A stretch of DNA of 64,000 nt from Blastobasis lacticolella. Taxonomy: Eukaryota > Arthropoda > Insecta > Lepidoptera > Blastobasidae. Where the stretch lies: NCBI GenBank assembly GCA_905147135.1, contig LR990056.1:15696001-15760000 (forward strand). Direction: 5' to 3'. This document shows, piece after piece, positions 26,921 through 41,439 of this stretch; position 1 is the first letter of the stretch; each line of letters begins with the position of its first letter. The position numbers and the translations under genes were made by a program. Under the pieces are notes generated by a model. That model was not told the origin of the DNA. It did not search any database and saw only the letters and a list, made by a program, of their open reading frames with translations.

Positions 26921-29900
26921 AAAGTTTCCCTGTTTATAGCGGGCGACTTCAACGGATCGCATTGTGTATGCATGGTCTCTGAAGATACACAGACAGACGT
27001 CGCTATAAAGCCCAGATCAATAAAAAAGTATCGTAAAGAATAATTTCGAGATTGCCAGGCTGCAATAAAAAAAAACAATGGCTATTAAAAAATCAAGCTC
27101 GTCCACGATTCGTTGACTCCAAAGACCAAAGTTATTTGAAAATAACTGCTTCAAAAATATTATTTAATTAATTATCACTGTTATGCCCATCAATTAAGAC
27201 GTTTGCCAAACGATTTTGGTATTAAACACAAAAAAATACGTTCCCAAACGGAAATTTCTCGGACTACCCACATTTGATGAGAAAAATTCCGTATCTCGAC
27301 CATTGAGTGAGCTTAACGATCATTGTTCGAATTCTTTTTTAATAATTTAGAATTACTTATCCGAAACAATGGCGTAAACAATAATTCAAATTAATGCGTT
27401 CGAATTATCTTTAGGGTTCCGCGAGTTGTGGGAACATTTTATTGTGGAATTAGGTTAGAATACACCATAACAACCATGCAAAATACCTAAGCATTCGCTG
27501 ATTGAGATTTTTGCTTTTAGGATGCTAGCGATGTTTTTGTTGAAATTATTCTATTAATAGCGAACACTTGCTACATTATACATAATATACCTAGAGTGTG
27601 ACATTGGGACCAAAGGATGGGTTTGGACATCTAATTCCACGCTCTTGATGTCGTACCTCCTTCAGTTAGTAACCTCTTTCCTTTCTAACGTACCTAGTTA
27701 TTTGGCAATTGTATGATACCTATTTAGCGCTACTCTCCATTACGTCTCCATAACTTTTAATGCTCATCACAAAGTAAAGCCTCTAGGGTAAAACTGTGAT
27801 TGTGTAGAACATTACGTTATAAAAAGATTGAACATAAAACCAGTGTTCTAACTCTGCATAATAGTGAACCTACTCTTGTAAATTTCTCTCTACGCGACAT
27901 ACGGAACCATCAACCTTATCTACGGCTAACACTCCGCTGATCTTATTCCAAATCCAAATTTCGAAACCATTGGGCTTCTCGTATTGTCCGCTACGAAAAT
28001 GTACAGTTCCCCACAAAGATTACAACGATGATAACTTTTGGGCAACATTAGAAATTTCGACTCTATGACTGTAGTTTTATGGACTGTTTCGCTACTCGTT
28101 AGATACTTTCTGAATCGGTAACTTGTAAAAATTTGGGCGACTTGTACCCGTCACGGTACACTTAGTGGCATGTTTAATTAATATAAATAAAAATTATGAA
28201 TAAAGAGTTTTTATAACGCACTCATTATCAGATCGGGGATCTAGCGGTTTGGCTCTGGCTGGTTGGCCGGCTGAATATATATTTTTGTTTTATCTACCGT
28301 GTCCATTATATTTGAACACATAAATGTTATATTCTCAACGCTCCGTTTGGCGTACGTTAACATTGTGATAGGAACCTGTGAGAATTAGATTTTTTTTTAC
28401 GACTAAGGTCGAGAAATTTTTGTGTAGAGCTGTGACTGGGCCCACCTATTAGTAGGTACCTACTTAGTTTTGTTTAGTTATGATAGTGATATGACTGAAC
28501 TTCACTATACTCAGTTTTATTTTGTTATTTACGTGTGGAATTAGACGGTAACTCGATAGAAGTTAGAGTCGATATCCAATAAATTATTTACCGTTATCTA
28601 CGAAGTTTAAAAAGGACACTTTGGAAAAGGAAGCGCATGCATCAAGTTTAACTGCCACATTTTATTTTTTACGATCGAACTTTCGAAATTATCTGCCGTT
28701 AGAGCCTACTTAAACAGGCAAAGGCAATAATTTAATCATCCCACATGATTGAGCCGAAGGAAGCGTTCAAGGGGAGAGAAAAACGCGGGAAAGTGCGCGT
28801 GTAACCGAACGCACCCTAACGACTCAATCTACGCACATTCAAATTGCCCTTTCCGAACGAAACCTCATTACTTCCCGAAATATAACCTCTATGGAGCCCA
28901 TAAATAACCTAACGGCGTGCATATTTCAAAACAAGAAAAAAAAAAACATAAAATTTTCTTTGCCCTTCCCGTCTAATGTTTGAGGGTGCGTGTCCATTGC
29001 CAGGTATTGATAAGATAAAGTCGATAATGTAGCACTTATCTATGTTTCTATTGTTGATGGCAACGTCTTCAAACTCACGAGTTACTGTCCCCCTCATTCT
29101 GTAATACTAATTGCCAGTAATTGCTAAGTTAAGCTGGCTTAGTGATAATATTCTTATTATTGAATATTTTTTAAAAGAATTAGCTCTACCTTATTTTATA
29201 TTTATACCCTCAGACCAAATAAGTTTTTACCATTTACTTCTAACTACACAATAATTTTAAAATTAATGACTTGTGTCTGATTGTGTAACTGATTCTAAAA
29301 TTCATCTCTACATTTTTCATAAGAAGTTCTTTACGTATTTTTTTATTGATTTAGAATTTACTTTAACTAAGAAATTTTTTGTCGTACGTTACTCCAAATC
29401 GTAATCGGTGCTAAAACGGAAACAGTGAAAGGTACGTTCCGCGCATAGATTTTAACATTACTTTAGTATGCAAATGTTCTGATAGCGAGACACTGCAAGA
29501 GCGATTTAAATTATTTTTTATGGCGCTCCAGTGTATTGAGAGTTCGCGGGGCAACGGCATCGGGGACATTCAGCCTATAGACAGCGATGTATTGTCGCCA
29601 TCCTACATACATTTTGAATGAACTTCCAAATTTAAAATTTAAAAGGAATAGGGTTTGATGTGTTCAAAATTGGAATCGCGCTGAAATATTGCTTTTTGGG
29701 TACGGAGGTGTTACATCTGTCTCTTTGCTGTCTCTTTATGTAATATTAAATTTTATACTTAATAATTATTTATGGACTGGCTGTTATCTCAAGGCTCGAT
29801 GCTTTTAAGCAATTCCAATTAGAAATTTTGCATTGAATCTTATTAGATTTTTTTTAATTTGCGGTCGAGGGAATCTTCCCAATTTATCGCCCATAAAATA

Positions 29901-30534
29901 AAACAAAATCTGCACAACTACTAAATTATCCTTACGCCGCATCTACCCCTATTTAATCTCGGAAAACATTTTGCGAAATATACGAAGGAAAAATCTGATT
30001 AGCTTCGATGATATATCGCCAAGAATTCCACGCCTTAGTGCCTTAATTTGAATATTAGACGCGTTATTGAAAAGAAAACTTTGCGAACGACCGGCCCTCC
30101 GCAAGCTTTTAATGGTTATTGCTTCTTCCCTTGCTATCTTATTTCCGAACGAATGGAAAATGAATATTTTCCAGTGTTCAGGTGTTTCTGAACCGGGAAT
30201 ATTAAAAAAAATGCGCGTAATGGCACGAAGATAGCTGCGGCATACGAATAAGCTGTTGCGGTTTTTAGAAATCGAACAGTATTCGGACGAGGCACTTGTT
30301 TGATTGATAATAGTCGTTCTAGTTTATTCAGAGCGTGTTCTTAATTCGAACGCGCTCGAATATCGAACGGAAGCGGAAACGGTACTGATTCTAATTTCAA
30401 AACGAAATATCGCAACGTTTCTATTGATAAAATTTTGTGGCACAACGATTCTATTTACATTGAACGGAAAATGATAATGATTTATAATAGGCCGTCTATT
30501 ATGTTTGCAATGTACTCAAGTGTAGTCGGTTCAG
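26921..30534. other. intron 1 sequence, no gene seen
   Basis: AT-rich unique-looking DNA. A possible trace of a LINE endonuclease motif near 26933-26962 is noted separately. Confidence 0.55.
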
Positions 30535-30790
30535 TTCGCTCCTTTATGTGACAGGTTATCCGCTATAACAGTCCACAGCTGGACGTGAACCTCATCCACA
30601 TCAGTGGAGGGTTTCGCCATAATCTTCTTTTAATCTTAATATCTAGCTTTTAATATAGCCATAAATAGGCGGGTTGGAAATAGCAGTGTTTGAAACACAC
30701 ACCAGAATTGTTCTGGTCTAAGATATTAGTTGCCTTTTACGACACCCACTCGTCAAGGATTGTGCAATTTTACTCTCCCAGATACCACAC
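30535..30790 (-). mobile_element. non-LTR retrotransposon 3' fragment, minus strand
   Basis: In the minus orientation it reads GTGGGTGTCGTAAAAGGCAA, then CTGCTATTTCCAACCCGCC, AGATTATGGCGAAACCCTCC and CAGCTGTGGACTGTTATAGC. This parallels 23340-23620 segment by segment. Confidence 0.7.
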
Positions 30791-33700
30791 GACCAAATAC
30801 CTAGTTGATTGTAGTTATGCTCGATTGCTTGGTCATTTTGACACTCGTGCTACTTCACTCATTATACATTATGACATGTTGACAGTTTGTACCCTGTGTG
30901 CACCTAACGATGTTATCACAAAACATTAAATAAAAATAAATAAAACAGCCAGTGAATTTGTAACCGAATTGCTCCCAATATAACTTTCGGAACAAAAAAA
31001 CTCAACACGCCACATTGGATTGGTGCTGGTGATAAAAAATCGTAACATTTATTACAAAACACGAACGCCAATAATACAACGAAGTATTTCGCGCGCAAAT
31101 TTAACTTTTTACAGCGATACGTGTCAACCGATGGGGGCGGCCATATTGTGTGTCTATTTGGCGGGAAAACTCATAAAACATGATTACCGGTAATGTCGCG
31201 GATTCGTTCATTTTTGACGTTGCGCGCCTTTTATATCGGTCTGGGGTTCTGGGCGACGATGCTCGCATAAAAGCGATATTTGAGACCAATTTGTTGCCTT
31301 GTTGGGGAGATATTATTAGATACGAGACGAAGCAAATAATGCGTGCCATTTCGCAAATCCAATTTCAATTTTGCAATATTCAATGGATTAGAGGTTTTAA
31401 AACTAACGTTGCGCATTCGGGGAAGGTACCTATATGAGAGTTGTTCATTGAGTTCTAAGCAATAATTTTAGAAATTTCATTTATGTAGATCCTTAGTCTG
31501 TGAGTAGATATTACTTTACTAACTAAGATATTAAAACCAACGTTCCTTTATCGATTTATGGTAAGCAAGACCAACATCCGAGACAACCGCTACAAGCACC
31601 AATCTCGTCCGAAACAAATATGCAAATCGATAAACAAAAGACGTCACCGGTGACGAAGACAATCGAGGATCGTCGCCCGCATTCATAATCGATCGATTAT
31701 GTCCGGAGACAAGGTGGCGCGGCGGGGAGGTCCGACGGACCGACGGAAGGATTACAAGTGACATTAGCATACGTAATTTGTGAGCGCATCTGTCCGGGCT
31801 CGACACGTGGGCGACTCTCGCTTTCTTATTGTTCAAATATATCATTTCGCTCCTTTGTACGCGCAAGTCGTGTATCGAGATAACCGGGAGTCGCTTGCGT
31901 GCAGTCGAGATTTGTTTTTAGATATTTTTGTCGACCAAATTGAGATACTAACGACGTTTCATTATTCGGAATTGATCGAGCTTTTTTGTACTTCCTGCCA
32001 GCTCAAGATACGAATTAAGTCATGAATCACTACGTGTTCACAGTTAGATTGTGTTGTAGGTGATTATTGTAATGTGTCGGATGGGAGCGGGTCTACGGGT
32101 TTCTTGTCCAGATCGAGGGTAGACAAATCGATTCTGTTCAATATGAAAATCAAAAATTCAAATCGATCCGAGACAAAGCGACGTGTCGCCTAATGAGCCA
32201 ATAACTCGCGAGACAATGCCCCGGCGTGGGCGCACAGAATTCGAAATTATCAAAAGAATATTAATGTAACACTTATTCAAATACACCGCGATCCATATTC
32301 AAAAAATTGTCTTGTCGCTTAATTTGAATGGTGGCGGCGACAATGCGTTTTCTCTTGTTCTGTTTTTGAAATTGTCACCGGCATTGTTGATCGATTTATT
32401 TCTTTTTTAATCTACTGCCCTAAACGAACGAACACCTTTTAATCGTTGAATCGTACTCGTATTCAAAATTTTTAATGTTTTTTTTTTTAATTTATTAATT
32501 TTGTTTGTGATTGTCCCCTATGCAGTCACTTCCTGTGCTGTCACCACTAATGAATGTGACGCTGATGACGGACGACGCGTGCTTTGTGTCGCGCCTTAAG
32601 CGCGCTCCACATGTTCGCCGAAACTTCCGGCGAAACTTTTGCCGGGACTTTGGTCGACCCTCTACATTCTCGCCTATTAGGGATGTGGTGGTGTCAAAAC
32701 GCGCGACATTTTATCGATTCATCTGTGTAATATCGGTAATCTACTGTAAACAAGGTCACAGAGGTGATGGCAGCTTCTCTACTGTAATTACTTGATCTAC
32801 TAATATCCTGGATCATGGTCAAGTGTACCCCGAACCTGTTACGGGAAAAAACGCTAGAAATATAAATATAAAATCGATTGAATTGAGACGACAACAAACT
32901 ATCTCTACTTAGTCTATGAAATAGGCGAGACATGCCAAACATGCACGGGACTACACGAATACTCCCTCTACATTCTTGTGTTCCCGCGGAACTGTCCACA
33001 TGTGGAGCGCGCTTTACGTCATTGTTTTTGTCGGCGTAGACCCCTTCGTGCCTTCGCCATACAGCCATGCATTGTATCTACTTTTTTCTGTAATAAACAA
33101 ATTCGTCCAAGTAGGCAATACACCAACACCGAGACATCAAATATCACAAGGATACCGTGAAATAAAATTCTTTGATGGCATTTAATAACACAAAAAAGGG
33201 AGCGGTAATCACGACTGAAATTCGTCTCGATCGAGAAACTCAAATTAGACGAATGGCGGTCGGACGATTTCTTTGTCTTCGGCCTAATGAGTTTTTAAGT
33301 CGATTATAGCCATTTTTCATAGAAAAACGCCTTTAGTGATGTATCGGTCGAATCAATCACTGTACAGCTTAAATTGCTCTTTGTGGCGGGACCGGCCTAT
33401 CGGATCGTAGGCGAGGCCGAACAAATGAGCCGATACTGGCGCCCGTAAGAAATGCCCCGAGCTCCTTTGATATCGATTTTTTTACAATACAACGCCATTG
33501 ATAAACATTTTGGCTGAACGCGGTTGTTTCTCACGCCGCGTGTCAATTAAAAAAAGGCAACTGACGCATCTTTGACAGAGGTTTCGAACCGTGCGCGAAT
33601 TTCGAACGCACCCGAAATAAACTGTCAAAAACGTTCCCGCCGCGGAACTGTCCGTCACATTCCATATTCAAACGGGCCAATGGTTGAATGGCGGCATTGT

Positions 33701-36700
33701 TTTAAAATCCGAACGCATAATGAACGGGTTCGTTCCTTTTTCGAAATCGTTAATCGAGCTCTTTCACTTCATTTGCTTTTCGGGTTATTTTTTTTTTGTT
33801 ATAGCATTGTTTCGTCGATTCTTACTAGGACTGAGTCGAGTCGATTGCGATTTAGTCCTATAGGACTATTGTATTGGAATTGTGTGGTTCAATGAGAATT
33901 AACGCTATGACATTTGAAAAGTCCGCCTTTGTTTTAAGAATAATGATTATTAGAGAGAATATTGTAATGCCTGACTTTACCCTTAACTGCACTACCTACC
34001 TACCTAAATTTCTACTTAATCTGGCACGAAATAAAATGTTTGTGATATAACAAAAAAAAGGATTACCTCAAACAGACACAACATTTTCAGCCTTGTCGTA
34101 ACGTACCTGAAATAGAAAGATATAACAAGTTTTAAAAAATTTAGTCATTACGAGATAAAAAAAATTTAGAATAGTAATCAAATGACGCAGTAAAAGAAAT
34201 ATATTTAAAATGTGTAAAAAAAATTTATCTCATTGTAAGAAAGTACTCAAGACTTTTATGCTGATCAAACGAAGCACCTAATCCAGGGCATCAACAGATA
34301 AAACGAATGGCGCAGTAGTATACGTGGTCCATCTTTCAATCGCTGTGAAATTGACGTATCGAGCACAGATTTAGCACCGACACCCGACCAATGATAAAAA
34401 TTCTTATCTCTCACGATATAACCGGTGAAGGAGTCACTCCTTATTTTTCCACATAAGTTACTGGGCGTGTCCACAAAGGGAACGCCTCGACCTCTCTCAC
34501 TCATCGAATAGAGGCGAATTTCCAATAACAATTTATCGGTCTTCGATCGAGTCTTCAAGATATCGAATACGCCTTCTTGACTCACCCAAGAAAGCGACAC
34601 TGAACCTTATTCCTTTACGCAAACAGCCTAGAATTCCTCAGAAAGGCGCGCCGTTAAACATATTGATGCGGTATCGGTTTTCCATTAGCCAACCCGGGCG
34701 ATACTCGCCCCTATTCGCTGTGGAAAAAAGCACACACTCGCATGTAGACGGTGGAAGGAATGTATTGACGTGGTATCGGCTATCGTTTCGTCCCGTTCTT
34801 TCGCGTTACTTTCGTGTACGCGCGTCCCTTTCCATCGCGCAGGTCGTTCCGAGATGAGGACCCGCTCTGTGTATGTCTGCGCATTTCTTTCTTATCAAGT
34901 AATAAAGGCTAATAAAGCTAAGTCGTAGAATAAATAGCTGATATGTTTATGATCGTCTGATAATCGGTGCGAGTTATCGGTACTGGGTTGTTGTTTATTC
35001 GGACGCTCGTTCCGGATTATATTCAGCGAGGATTTGTTATGAAATTATTTGCGCCGTAATCAAGATAAGTTGTCTTGGGAGAGCCAAGGGTCTTGAACAA
35101 AGAAAAATAAATCGATGAACGAACACGGCACGAACCGGGATTTGTGTAGTCGCAAGCAGCAAGGATGGCTGTGTGCAGCAACGAGAATTGGGTCAATGCA
35201 TATTGTGACTTGAATTGCAGAAATTGTGGAATCCGATTCCATTCCAAGAGAAAAGATAGTTCGTCTTCTGACCCCACAGGCGTGCCCGTGCAGTGCAACG
35301 TTACAACTCAAAAATAAATAAAATCAAAATAAGACATCAATTTGGAACCGTCAACTTCGTTCGAGCATATTTTATTATGTTATCTTAATTTAAAATTAAT
35401 ATTTGTGTTAGCGAGCGTGTTATTTGGACTCGACTAGAAATAACTTTACCAAACATAAATATGATACATGTGGCGACTCAATCGACGACTTGTTTGATAT
35501 TTTTTCTCTACCGAGATTTATTTATGTTGTGTTTTATAATCCAAAATTATCCATTTTGGATGCGCCGACGCCGGTAATTAGTCCTAGTTTATTTATATGA
35601 AAAAATGTTATTGGATTTAGGACGTAGAGTCGCAGAAGGAAATGGTAACTTATTGTTTTTATTACAACATTTTATGTTGCTCATAAAATACAAATCGAAA
35701 GACGAATATGTAAATTAACTGCCGAACGTGTTCTATACTAAGTTTATGTTTATTTTTTATAAAAATATTGATACCTAGATACGTTTTATTTTCGCGTAGG
35801 TGGTGGACCAGTAATTGGATATCTACATCCTGTGATTAAAAAATCAAACACGAAAAATTGTACTACATCGCGTTTATCATAAAATAAACATACCGATGCA
35901 ACAGAATACCACTTTAAAATACTGGCAAATTGACAATGCCCTTGGGAACGTCCCACTATTGACTTCACCTTGTCTCTGTAATAAAACTATTCGCTATTAC
36001 AGGCAGAGCTCAATCATCTTTATTGGCAATAGTCTGATCCAGCCGTAACATTAATAAGCTATATCCGCTAACCTTTCATAAACCTATTGCACGTGGTTGT
36101 AATAGTCGTACGCACGAATTTCAACTCTAAAGCCTTCACCTAGGGTCAAAATTTATTATGACTGATCTAATTCATTTTTTCGTTTTGGAGTTACTACCGT
36201 TTCTCATTGACGTTTATACCAGCATTGTCGATGAAAGGTAGACCTTAATGTGGTGCTTGTAACGTCCATTTTAAAATTAGAACGGTTAGCACCTTTTGAT
36301 ATTATCGATTTTGTATTTCGATCGATGCGATCAATAGACGTGTTCGTCCAGATATCGATGCTCGCTAAATACGTGTCCCCTTCCCCGCGAGGTTCCTCTT
36401 TAGAATCGACAAAGGGGGGCAGGGAGAGTCTTCCTACAATTGATACTTTGCTGACATGGCCAGCATATTCTGATCTCTCCCTTTTCTTACAGATCCCCGT
36501 TTTAGTTCTGAATATTCACACAAGCAAGAGGAGGAGATGTGTCAACGTGAGCTGTTAACCACAAATGAAGGTAATCTAAAATGTATTGAAATTCGTCGTA
36601 CGGATTAAGCTTTTGTACCAGTAGCCAAGGTTAAACCAATCAGTCTTCATTTAACTGTTGTTTTATTATCTGTCTGTCTATCATGAGTAAGCAGGTTCGA

Positions 36701-37292
36701 TTCCAGGCAGGTGTACTTTGTTCGTTAATCAGACGTGGGGATCAAATTAACGTATTAGTAGGCATCTGCTACTGATTATAAAATGTAGCTGTTGCTTTTA
36801 TTATTTGCTTAGGTGCGATAGAGTTGTCAGTGTATCGGTTACTGAGCAACTACTGGGCTCAAAGTTTCGTTAGGTTCGTGCCTTTTGTTGATTCACATTG
36901 TGTTTTTGTTTTATTTTATGATTTTGTTGGATTCACACTTATACACTGGCATGCCCGCATCCTTTAGAGATAAGTAGGAGAACATCAAATTATTGAATGA
37001 ATTTGACGACTTGTTTCAATGGTCATCAGGTCGGTTTGCTACACAAGAGTCCAGGGTGTCGTAGGTAGAAATTAAAGTGACAAGTTAAATATTAAAGTGA
37101 CGTGTTTATTAATTTGCTGTTATATTTGATATCTTGTCACCTGCCTGACGTAAATACAAATTATCTTGTGAGATTGTAAGCAAGATGTGATGACAAATGT
37201 GTTGTCAAGAACCACGAAAGCTATAAAGATGTTGCGAGATATTTTTTGTCATTTGCGGATTCAGGGGGTTTGTATGTTAAGTAATTAACTCA
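30791..37292. other. intron 1 sequence, candidate regulatory DNA
   Basis: Largely free of recognised repeats except the SINE tail at 32752-32850. ATCGAT and TTCGAA motifs are frequent in 31500-33700. No coding exon recognised. Confidence 0.5.
32752..32850 (+). mobile_element. tRNA-headed SINE, 3' fragment
   Basis: It contains GGTCACAGAGGTGATGGCAG and ATATCCTGGATCATGGTCAA, matching the 3' third of the SINE at 20931-21257 in the same orientation. The head and body are missing. Confidence 0.65.
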
Positions 37293-37362
37293 TACTCACT
37301 TGGGAGAGGCCTATGGAGGCCTAGAGAGCGGACTGCGATTGGCTAATGATGATGATGGGGGA
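37293..37362 (+). mobile_element. LINE 3'-end fragment
   Basis: TGGGAGAGGCCTATGGAGGC, then GCGGACTGCGATTGGCTAAT and GATGATGATGGGG. This matches the common lepidopteran ending in which a 'GGCCTATG...GTGGACTGCGATTGGCTGATGATG' block closes the element. Confidence 0.72.
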
Positions 37363-38190
37363 TAACAAAAACACCATTAACGACCTCCCCAAGCAGTGAC
37401 CCAAAAACAAGTCCAAACTACCCTCTATAATTCCCAATAACTTATTCCCAAGTCAAAGTCCATAACCTTGATTCGAGTTAGCGAAATCACCTCAACTATT
37501 TTAATACCTCATTAAACCTGACACCTTCGACAGGGTACTAAGACAATAAGCAAGTTGCACCAACACCCAGTTAACCCGGGGTTAGTGATCTGACAGCTTA
37601 CAGAGTAAACTATTGACCCTCATTTAGCCGATGGGCCACGACGGGACGCAGTTGTAAGCCGGATTATCCCGGAAACACCTCTTGACCGGGTCCGGCTAGT
37701 TTCTTTGCCTTTACCGTTTTCCAGTATAAAATGACCTCTAATCTTAACTTTTGATTATATTAAAAAAAAATTGTAGGTGTGAGGAGTAGGTCGTTAAGTT
37801 GCGTAACAGATCTTTCTTGAAATTTACACATCATCACAAACTAAAATGTATAACAGTTACATCCAAAAACATATAGCGAATCAATATTTAGAACTTTCAG
37901 AGGTCAATTTAAATTGGTAAATGTTTTGGATCAAACTAGTTTGGGGTGGTTTTAACCGGACTTTTCTCGCTTACAAAGCCTTAGTCTATTACTTGTTTGA
38001 AGTGACCTTTTCTCGCCTTTAAGGGATCATAGTTCGATTTGCATGGGCTTTGCAAATAAATTGTTATTAGTACAAAGTGGTCAGTTAATTTTGATAACAA
38101 TGAGAAGGGTCTCTTTATGGTTGCGGGTGGGTAAAGTAATCTATAAGTGAATATTTTACTAGCAGTCCGATATTTTGTTACTAAAACGTA

Positions 38191-38226
38191 CTTGCATATT
38201 ATGTAACTACTTACATAATATGCAAG
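38191..38226. repeat. perfect 16-bp inverted repeat with 4-bp spacer
   Basis: CTTGCATATTATGTAA and TTACATAATATGCAAG flank CTAC. Confidence 0.95.
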
Positions 38227-39179
38227 CATGTTAAGCATATCAGAATTATACGAATGGTAGACACGATTTGAAACTCACTGATCTTTCACCCTGTAAATAA
38301 ATTAACCCTGTCGTTAATTACGTTCTGTAATTTATTTCATTGTAACTACTATTTTATATTTAGTTCGGCACCCAAAATAACTGTTTCCCCCAATAAATAC
38401 TGAATTCCGAACAAACCAACTATGAAACCAAATGTATTCAAATGATGTGAGCCCTCCCTGGGGCAAGAGATCGGAGGGCGGACGTCCGGTCAAGTCACCC
38501 TCAAGCTTGCACCCAGCCTGACCACTTTATCGTGACCTCTCCAATAAAACTTGTACCCTTAAAATATCACACTAATACTGGAATGGGAGACCGGAGGGAG
38601 GTCAACATAAACTTGTCGTCGCATGAAGTATTTATTGAGTTGCGGCTGACCAAAAGTATTTTATTGTTAAGTTACTCCCTTCATCCATTGTGCCCTTTGT
38701 GTCTTTTTCCTTATCCGTGTACGGATATTGACTGTGTTCTAATTTGCTAAGGTTCAATTTGCATTGTTAGTGCCGAAGGTCTGTTGTAGAAAGGTGTTAT
38801 GTCAGAATTAATTGGAGTTCGAAATGTTTTCGTTAGTAAGCTGAATTGGATAATTTGCTACTTTCCGTACGGCTTTCGGCTACTTTCGCGTCTGTATTTT
38901 TAATTGTCTGACTTGACTAGTTTATATATCGAATTAAGTTTGTAATTAGTTCTACATTAAATCCAAGGACATAATTTATTTGTGTAATGATATTTAAATT
39001 TGTAATCGCCACTACCTTCATGAACAGATTTTAGCAGTCCTTCAAAATCTGTGTGTACATAAATCTAAAAGTCAATAACGAATATTGAACTAATGACCAT
39101 TTATTTTCATTGTGGCGAATAAATATCTAGGGCAGTATTAAATATCGGGTAATGTGGCACTAATGGCCCGTAATCGAAG

Positions 39180-39270
39180 AATTCGAAAACAACAGGTGCC
39201 GGGAATCAAACCCGCGGCTGACAGTTACGCGGCGCATCTGTCGACACTGCGCTATCGGCTGCGTGCTATT
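39180..39270 (-). mobile_element. tRNA-like SINE head
   Basis: On the minus strand GCCGATAGCGCAGTGTCGAC is A-box-like and CGCGGGTTTGATTCCCGGCA is a good B box with T-stem pairing. The 5' acceptor stem and anticodon stem do not fold convincingly, so I call a tRNA-derived SINE rather than a tRNA gene. Confidence 0.5.
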
Positions 39271-40235
39271 TCCGACAAAAGCTTTTTTTTATTACGTAGT
39301 AACTTATTTCTATGTCTGCGAAGGACTTGTTGGGGATTTTCTTCGTTTTTACTAATAGTGTGGAAATGTTTCTTATTGTAAAATTAGATCGTGGTAGTAG
39401 TTTTTTACTTACATAGGTACCTTTTCATTTTATTATTCAAAAACTGAGAACAAGTATTAGTCAGTTACAATTACGCTTTTTTAATATAATACAGGACGGC
39501 AAACGAAAAAAAAACAATCACTTGTTCAATTTATGAGAAATAAAAATATTCAGATAAACCGAACCTACTTATTACCTATTTATTATTCCTAAAGACCACT
39601 CAGATGGCTAACTAAACGCTTTACAATCCACTAAACATAAACGATCGGTGATTTGAGTAAAGGGTTAACCAAACCGTTTGGCGTTATTTGCCCATCGACT
39701 GCCATCGGCCGATTTGCGGTCACGGATGTCCGATAGGAAACCACACTTGGGTCTAAACTGTAGGTACTAGTGCCACTCGAAAGTTAAGACAGGGTTGGTG
39801 CAATCAGACTTTCTTGGTGATAGAGGTTGGTTTTGGTCGGGGGAATTTAACTAGCGATTTTTATTAAGACCAAATACGTACTTATACTTGTGTCCCACAT
39901 GGGACGTAGAGGTATAACAACAAGCAAATATGATTACCAGTAGTATTAAATCTCATTATACTTCACTAGAGGAAATGATAGTTTAAATCTTTTTTTAAGA
40001 TTTTACACACATTCAAGTGAGGAGTTATCAAGTGCCAAGAGGACTTTCCGTCAAACACGTGCCGTACTAAACTTCAATTCTTTTAACATTAAAATAACAT
40101 TTAAGTAAAAAAGTTACAAACAAACACAAGAGATAACATTTTACGACATCACCACGGTCTTAAAAAATTCATACGCCTCCATTCCCCGACAATAGCGCCG
40201 TGCGTTCGCAATAAAGAACGCGAAAAATAGAAAAT

Positions 40236-40390
40236 ATGACCACTTTACAAGGAATCAATGGGGCGAGGGCTGCGAATAGACGTATCTGTGTCGGCGGGGC
40301 CGATTTCCGAACGGCGGAAGCGGCCCGGTGCGCACCGGCCGGGAAAATAGGCGGAACTTCCGCGCCGGGGAGAAAAATCCGCGCTAAGAA
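40236..40390. promoter_or_regulatory. GC- and CpG-rich segment with palindromes
   Basis: This about 150-bp segment is visibly GC-rich in an AT-rich intron. It contains the perfect palindromes CCGGTGCGCACCGG (40325-40338) and GCGGAACTTCCGC (40351-40363). It has an open frame on both strands but no recognisable protein. An enhancer or cryptic promoter is possible; this is inference. Confidence 0.3.
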
Positions 40391-41439
40391 TCCCTCAGAC
40401 AAATTTGCATGCGAAAAGGGCACTTTTGTGTGCTTTGCTCACCGATCGGTTGTAAATTTGTCAGATTGTCAATTCACCGCAAACGCTCTTCACTTCGCCA
40501 CCTTTTGTTATGCTAATATTTGTTTCTTCAATCCGATTTTCGCTTTTTTCTGTTCGCACTTACGACGCTTTGCCAGTGCGGCGCGATTTTTTACTCCGAC
40601 TTTTTGAATTCAGAAGGCGGTATATGGAATCGAATTCCGGATTCAAAATCGGGCCGAAGCGCGTAATTAGACAGGTGATTCGCTAATTCGAAAAAGGAAT
40701 CCGTCTTAATTCCGCGGCCGGCCGCCTGATAGGCCGGGGGCAGTGTGGGAACGTCACGTAGAATAATCGGCATCCGAACAAAAAGAGGCCAGTGTGTCTG
40801 ATTGCGGATGCTTTAAACCGACCTTTTAATATCGCCGATGTCTGTTGCGAAGGCTGTGATTGACATTTAATTTTCAACTCTTTAGCTCCCTTACAGAGTT
40901 TACTCTTAATACTTTTATCGATGATCGCCTCAGGATTTTATAAGTTATCGCAACCGCCTTTAAAGCTAGCTTGCTTTGACTCATTTCGAAATTGTTCCTC
41001 TTGCGCTTCTTTTTTGGAATTCCACAGAGGGCAATTTTTACTCTAAACGTAGTACATATTTCTGCGGTTGTACTCGCCGCTGGTAGCAATTACGCGACGG
41101 CAAATTAAAACTGGTTCTCGTATTATTTCGTCCCCTTTTTTGTACCAAGTAAAAATGCAACGAATGTACGAATACATAGTGTAACATGCATATGTAATTT
41201 CCAAGTCTATTGTAGCGATTATGTGATACGTTCTAGACAGCGATTGATCAACGCAGCCCCACTTCCTTTGCGCGCACGCGCAGTGGGGTCAGGGCCGACT
41301 GCGCTGCGCTCACGCTAGTCTGCATGCACGACAGAAAAAAGATTGCATATCTCGCGCTAAAAACTACTGCACATGTAACTGGCAGCCGAACTCGCGGTTA
41401 AAAATTAAAAAGAAATAATTAGGGAGTTCGATCGAAAAT

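Noticed and set aside
26933..26962. LFIAGDFNGSH-like peptide resembling a LINE endonuclease motif
   Set aside because: Only about ten residues match and the flanks show no further similarity, so it may be chance.
36690..36725. GGTTCGATTCC word resembling a tRNA B box
   Set aside because: No A box or cloverleaf could be found at the right distance.
39190..39265. Possible tRNA gene on the minus strand
   Set aside because: The A and B boxes are present but the acceptor and anticodon stems do not pair, so a SINE head is more likely.
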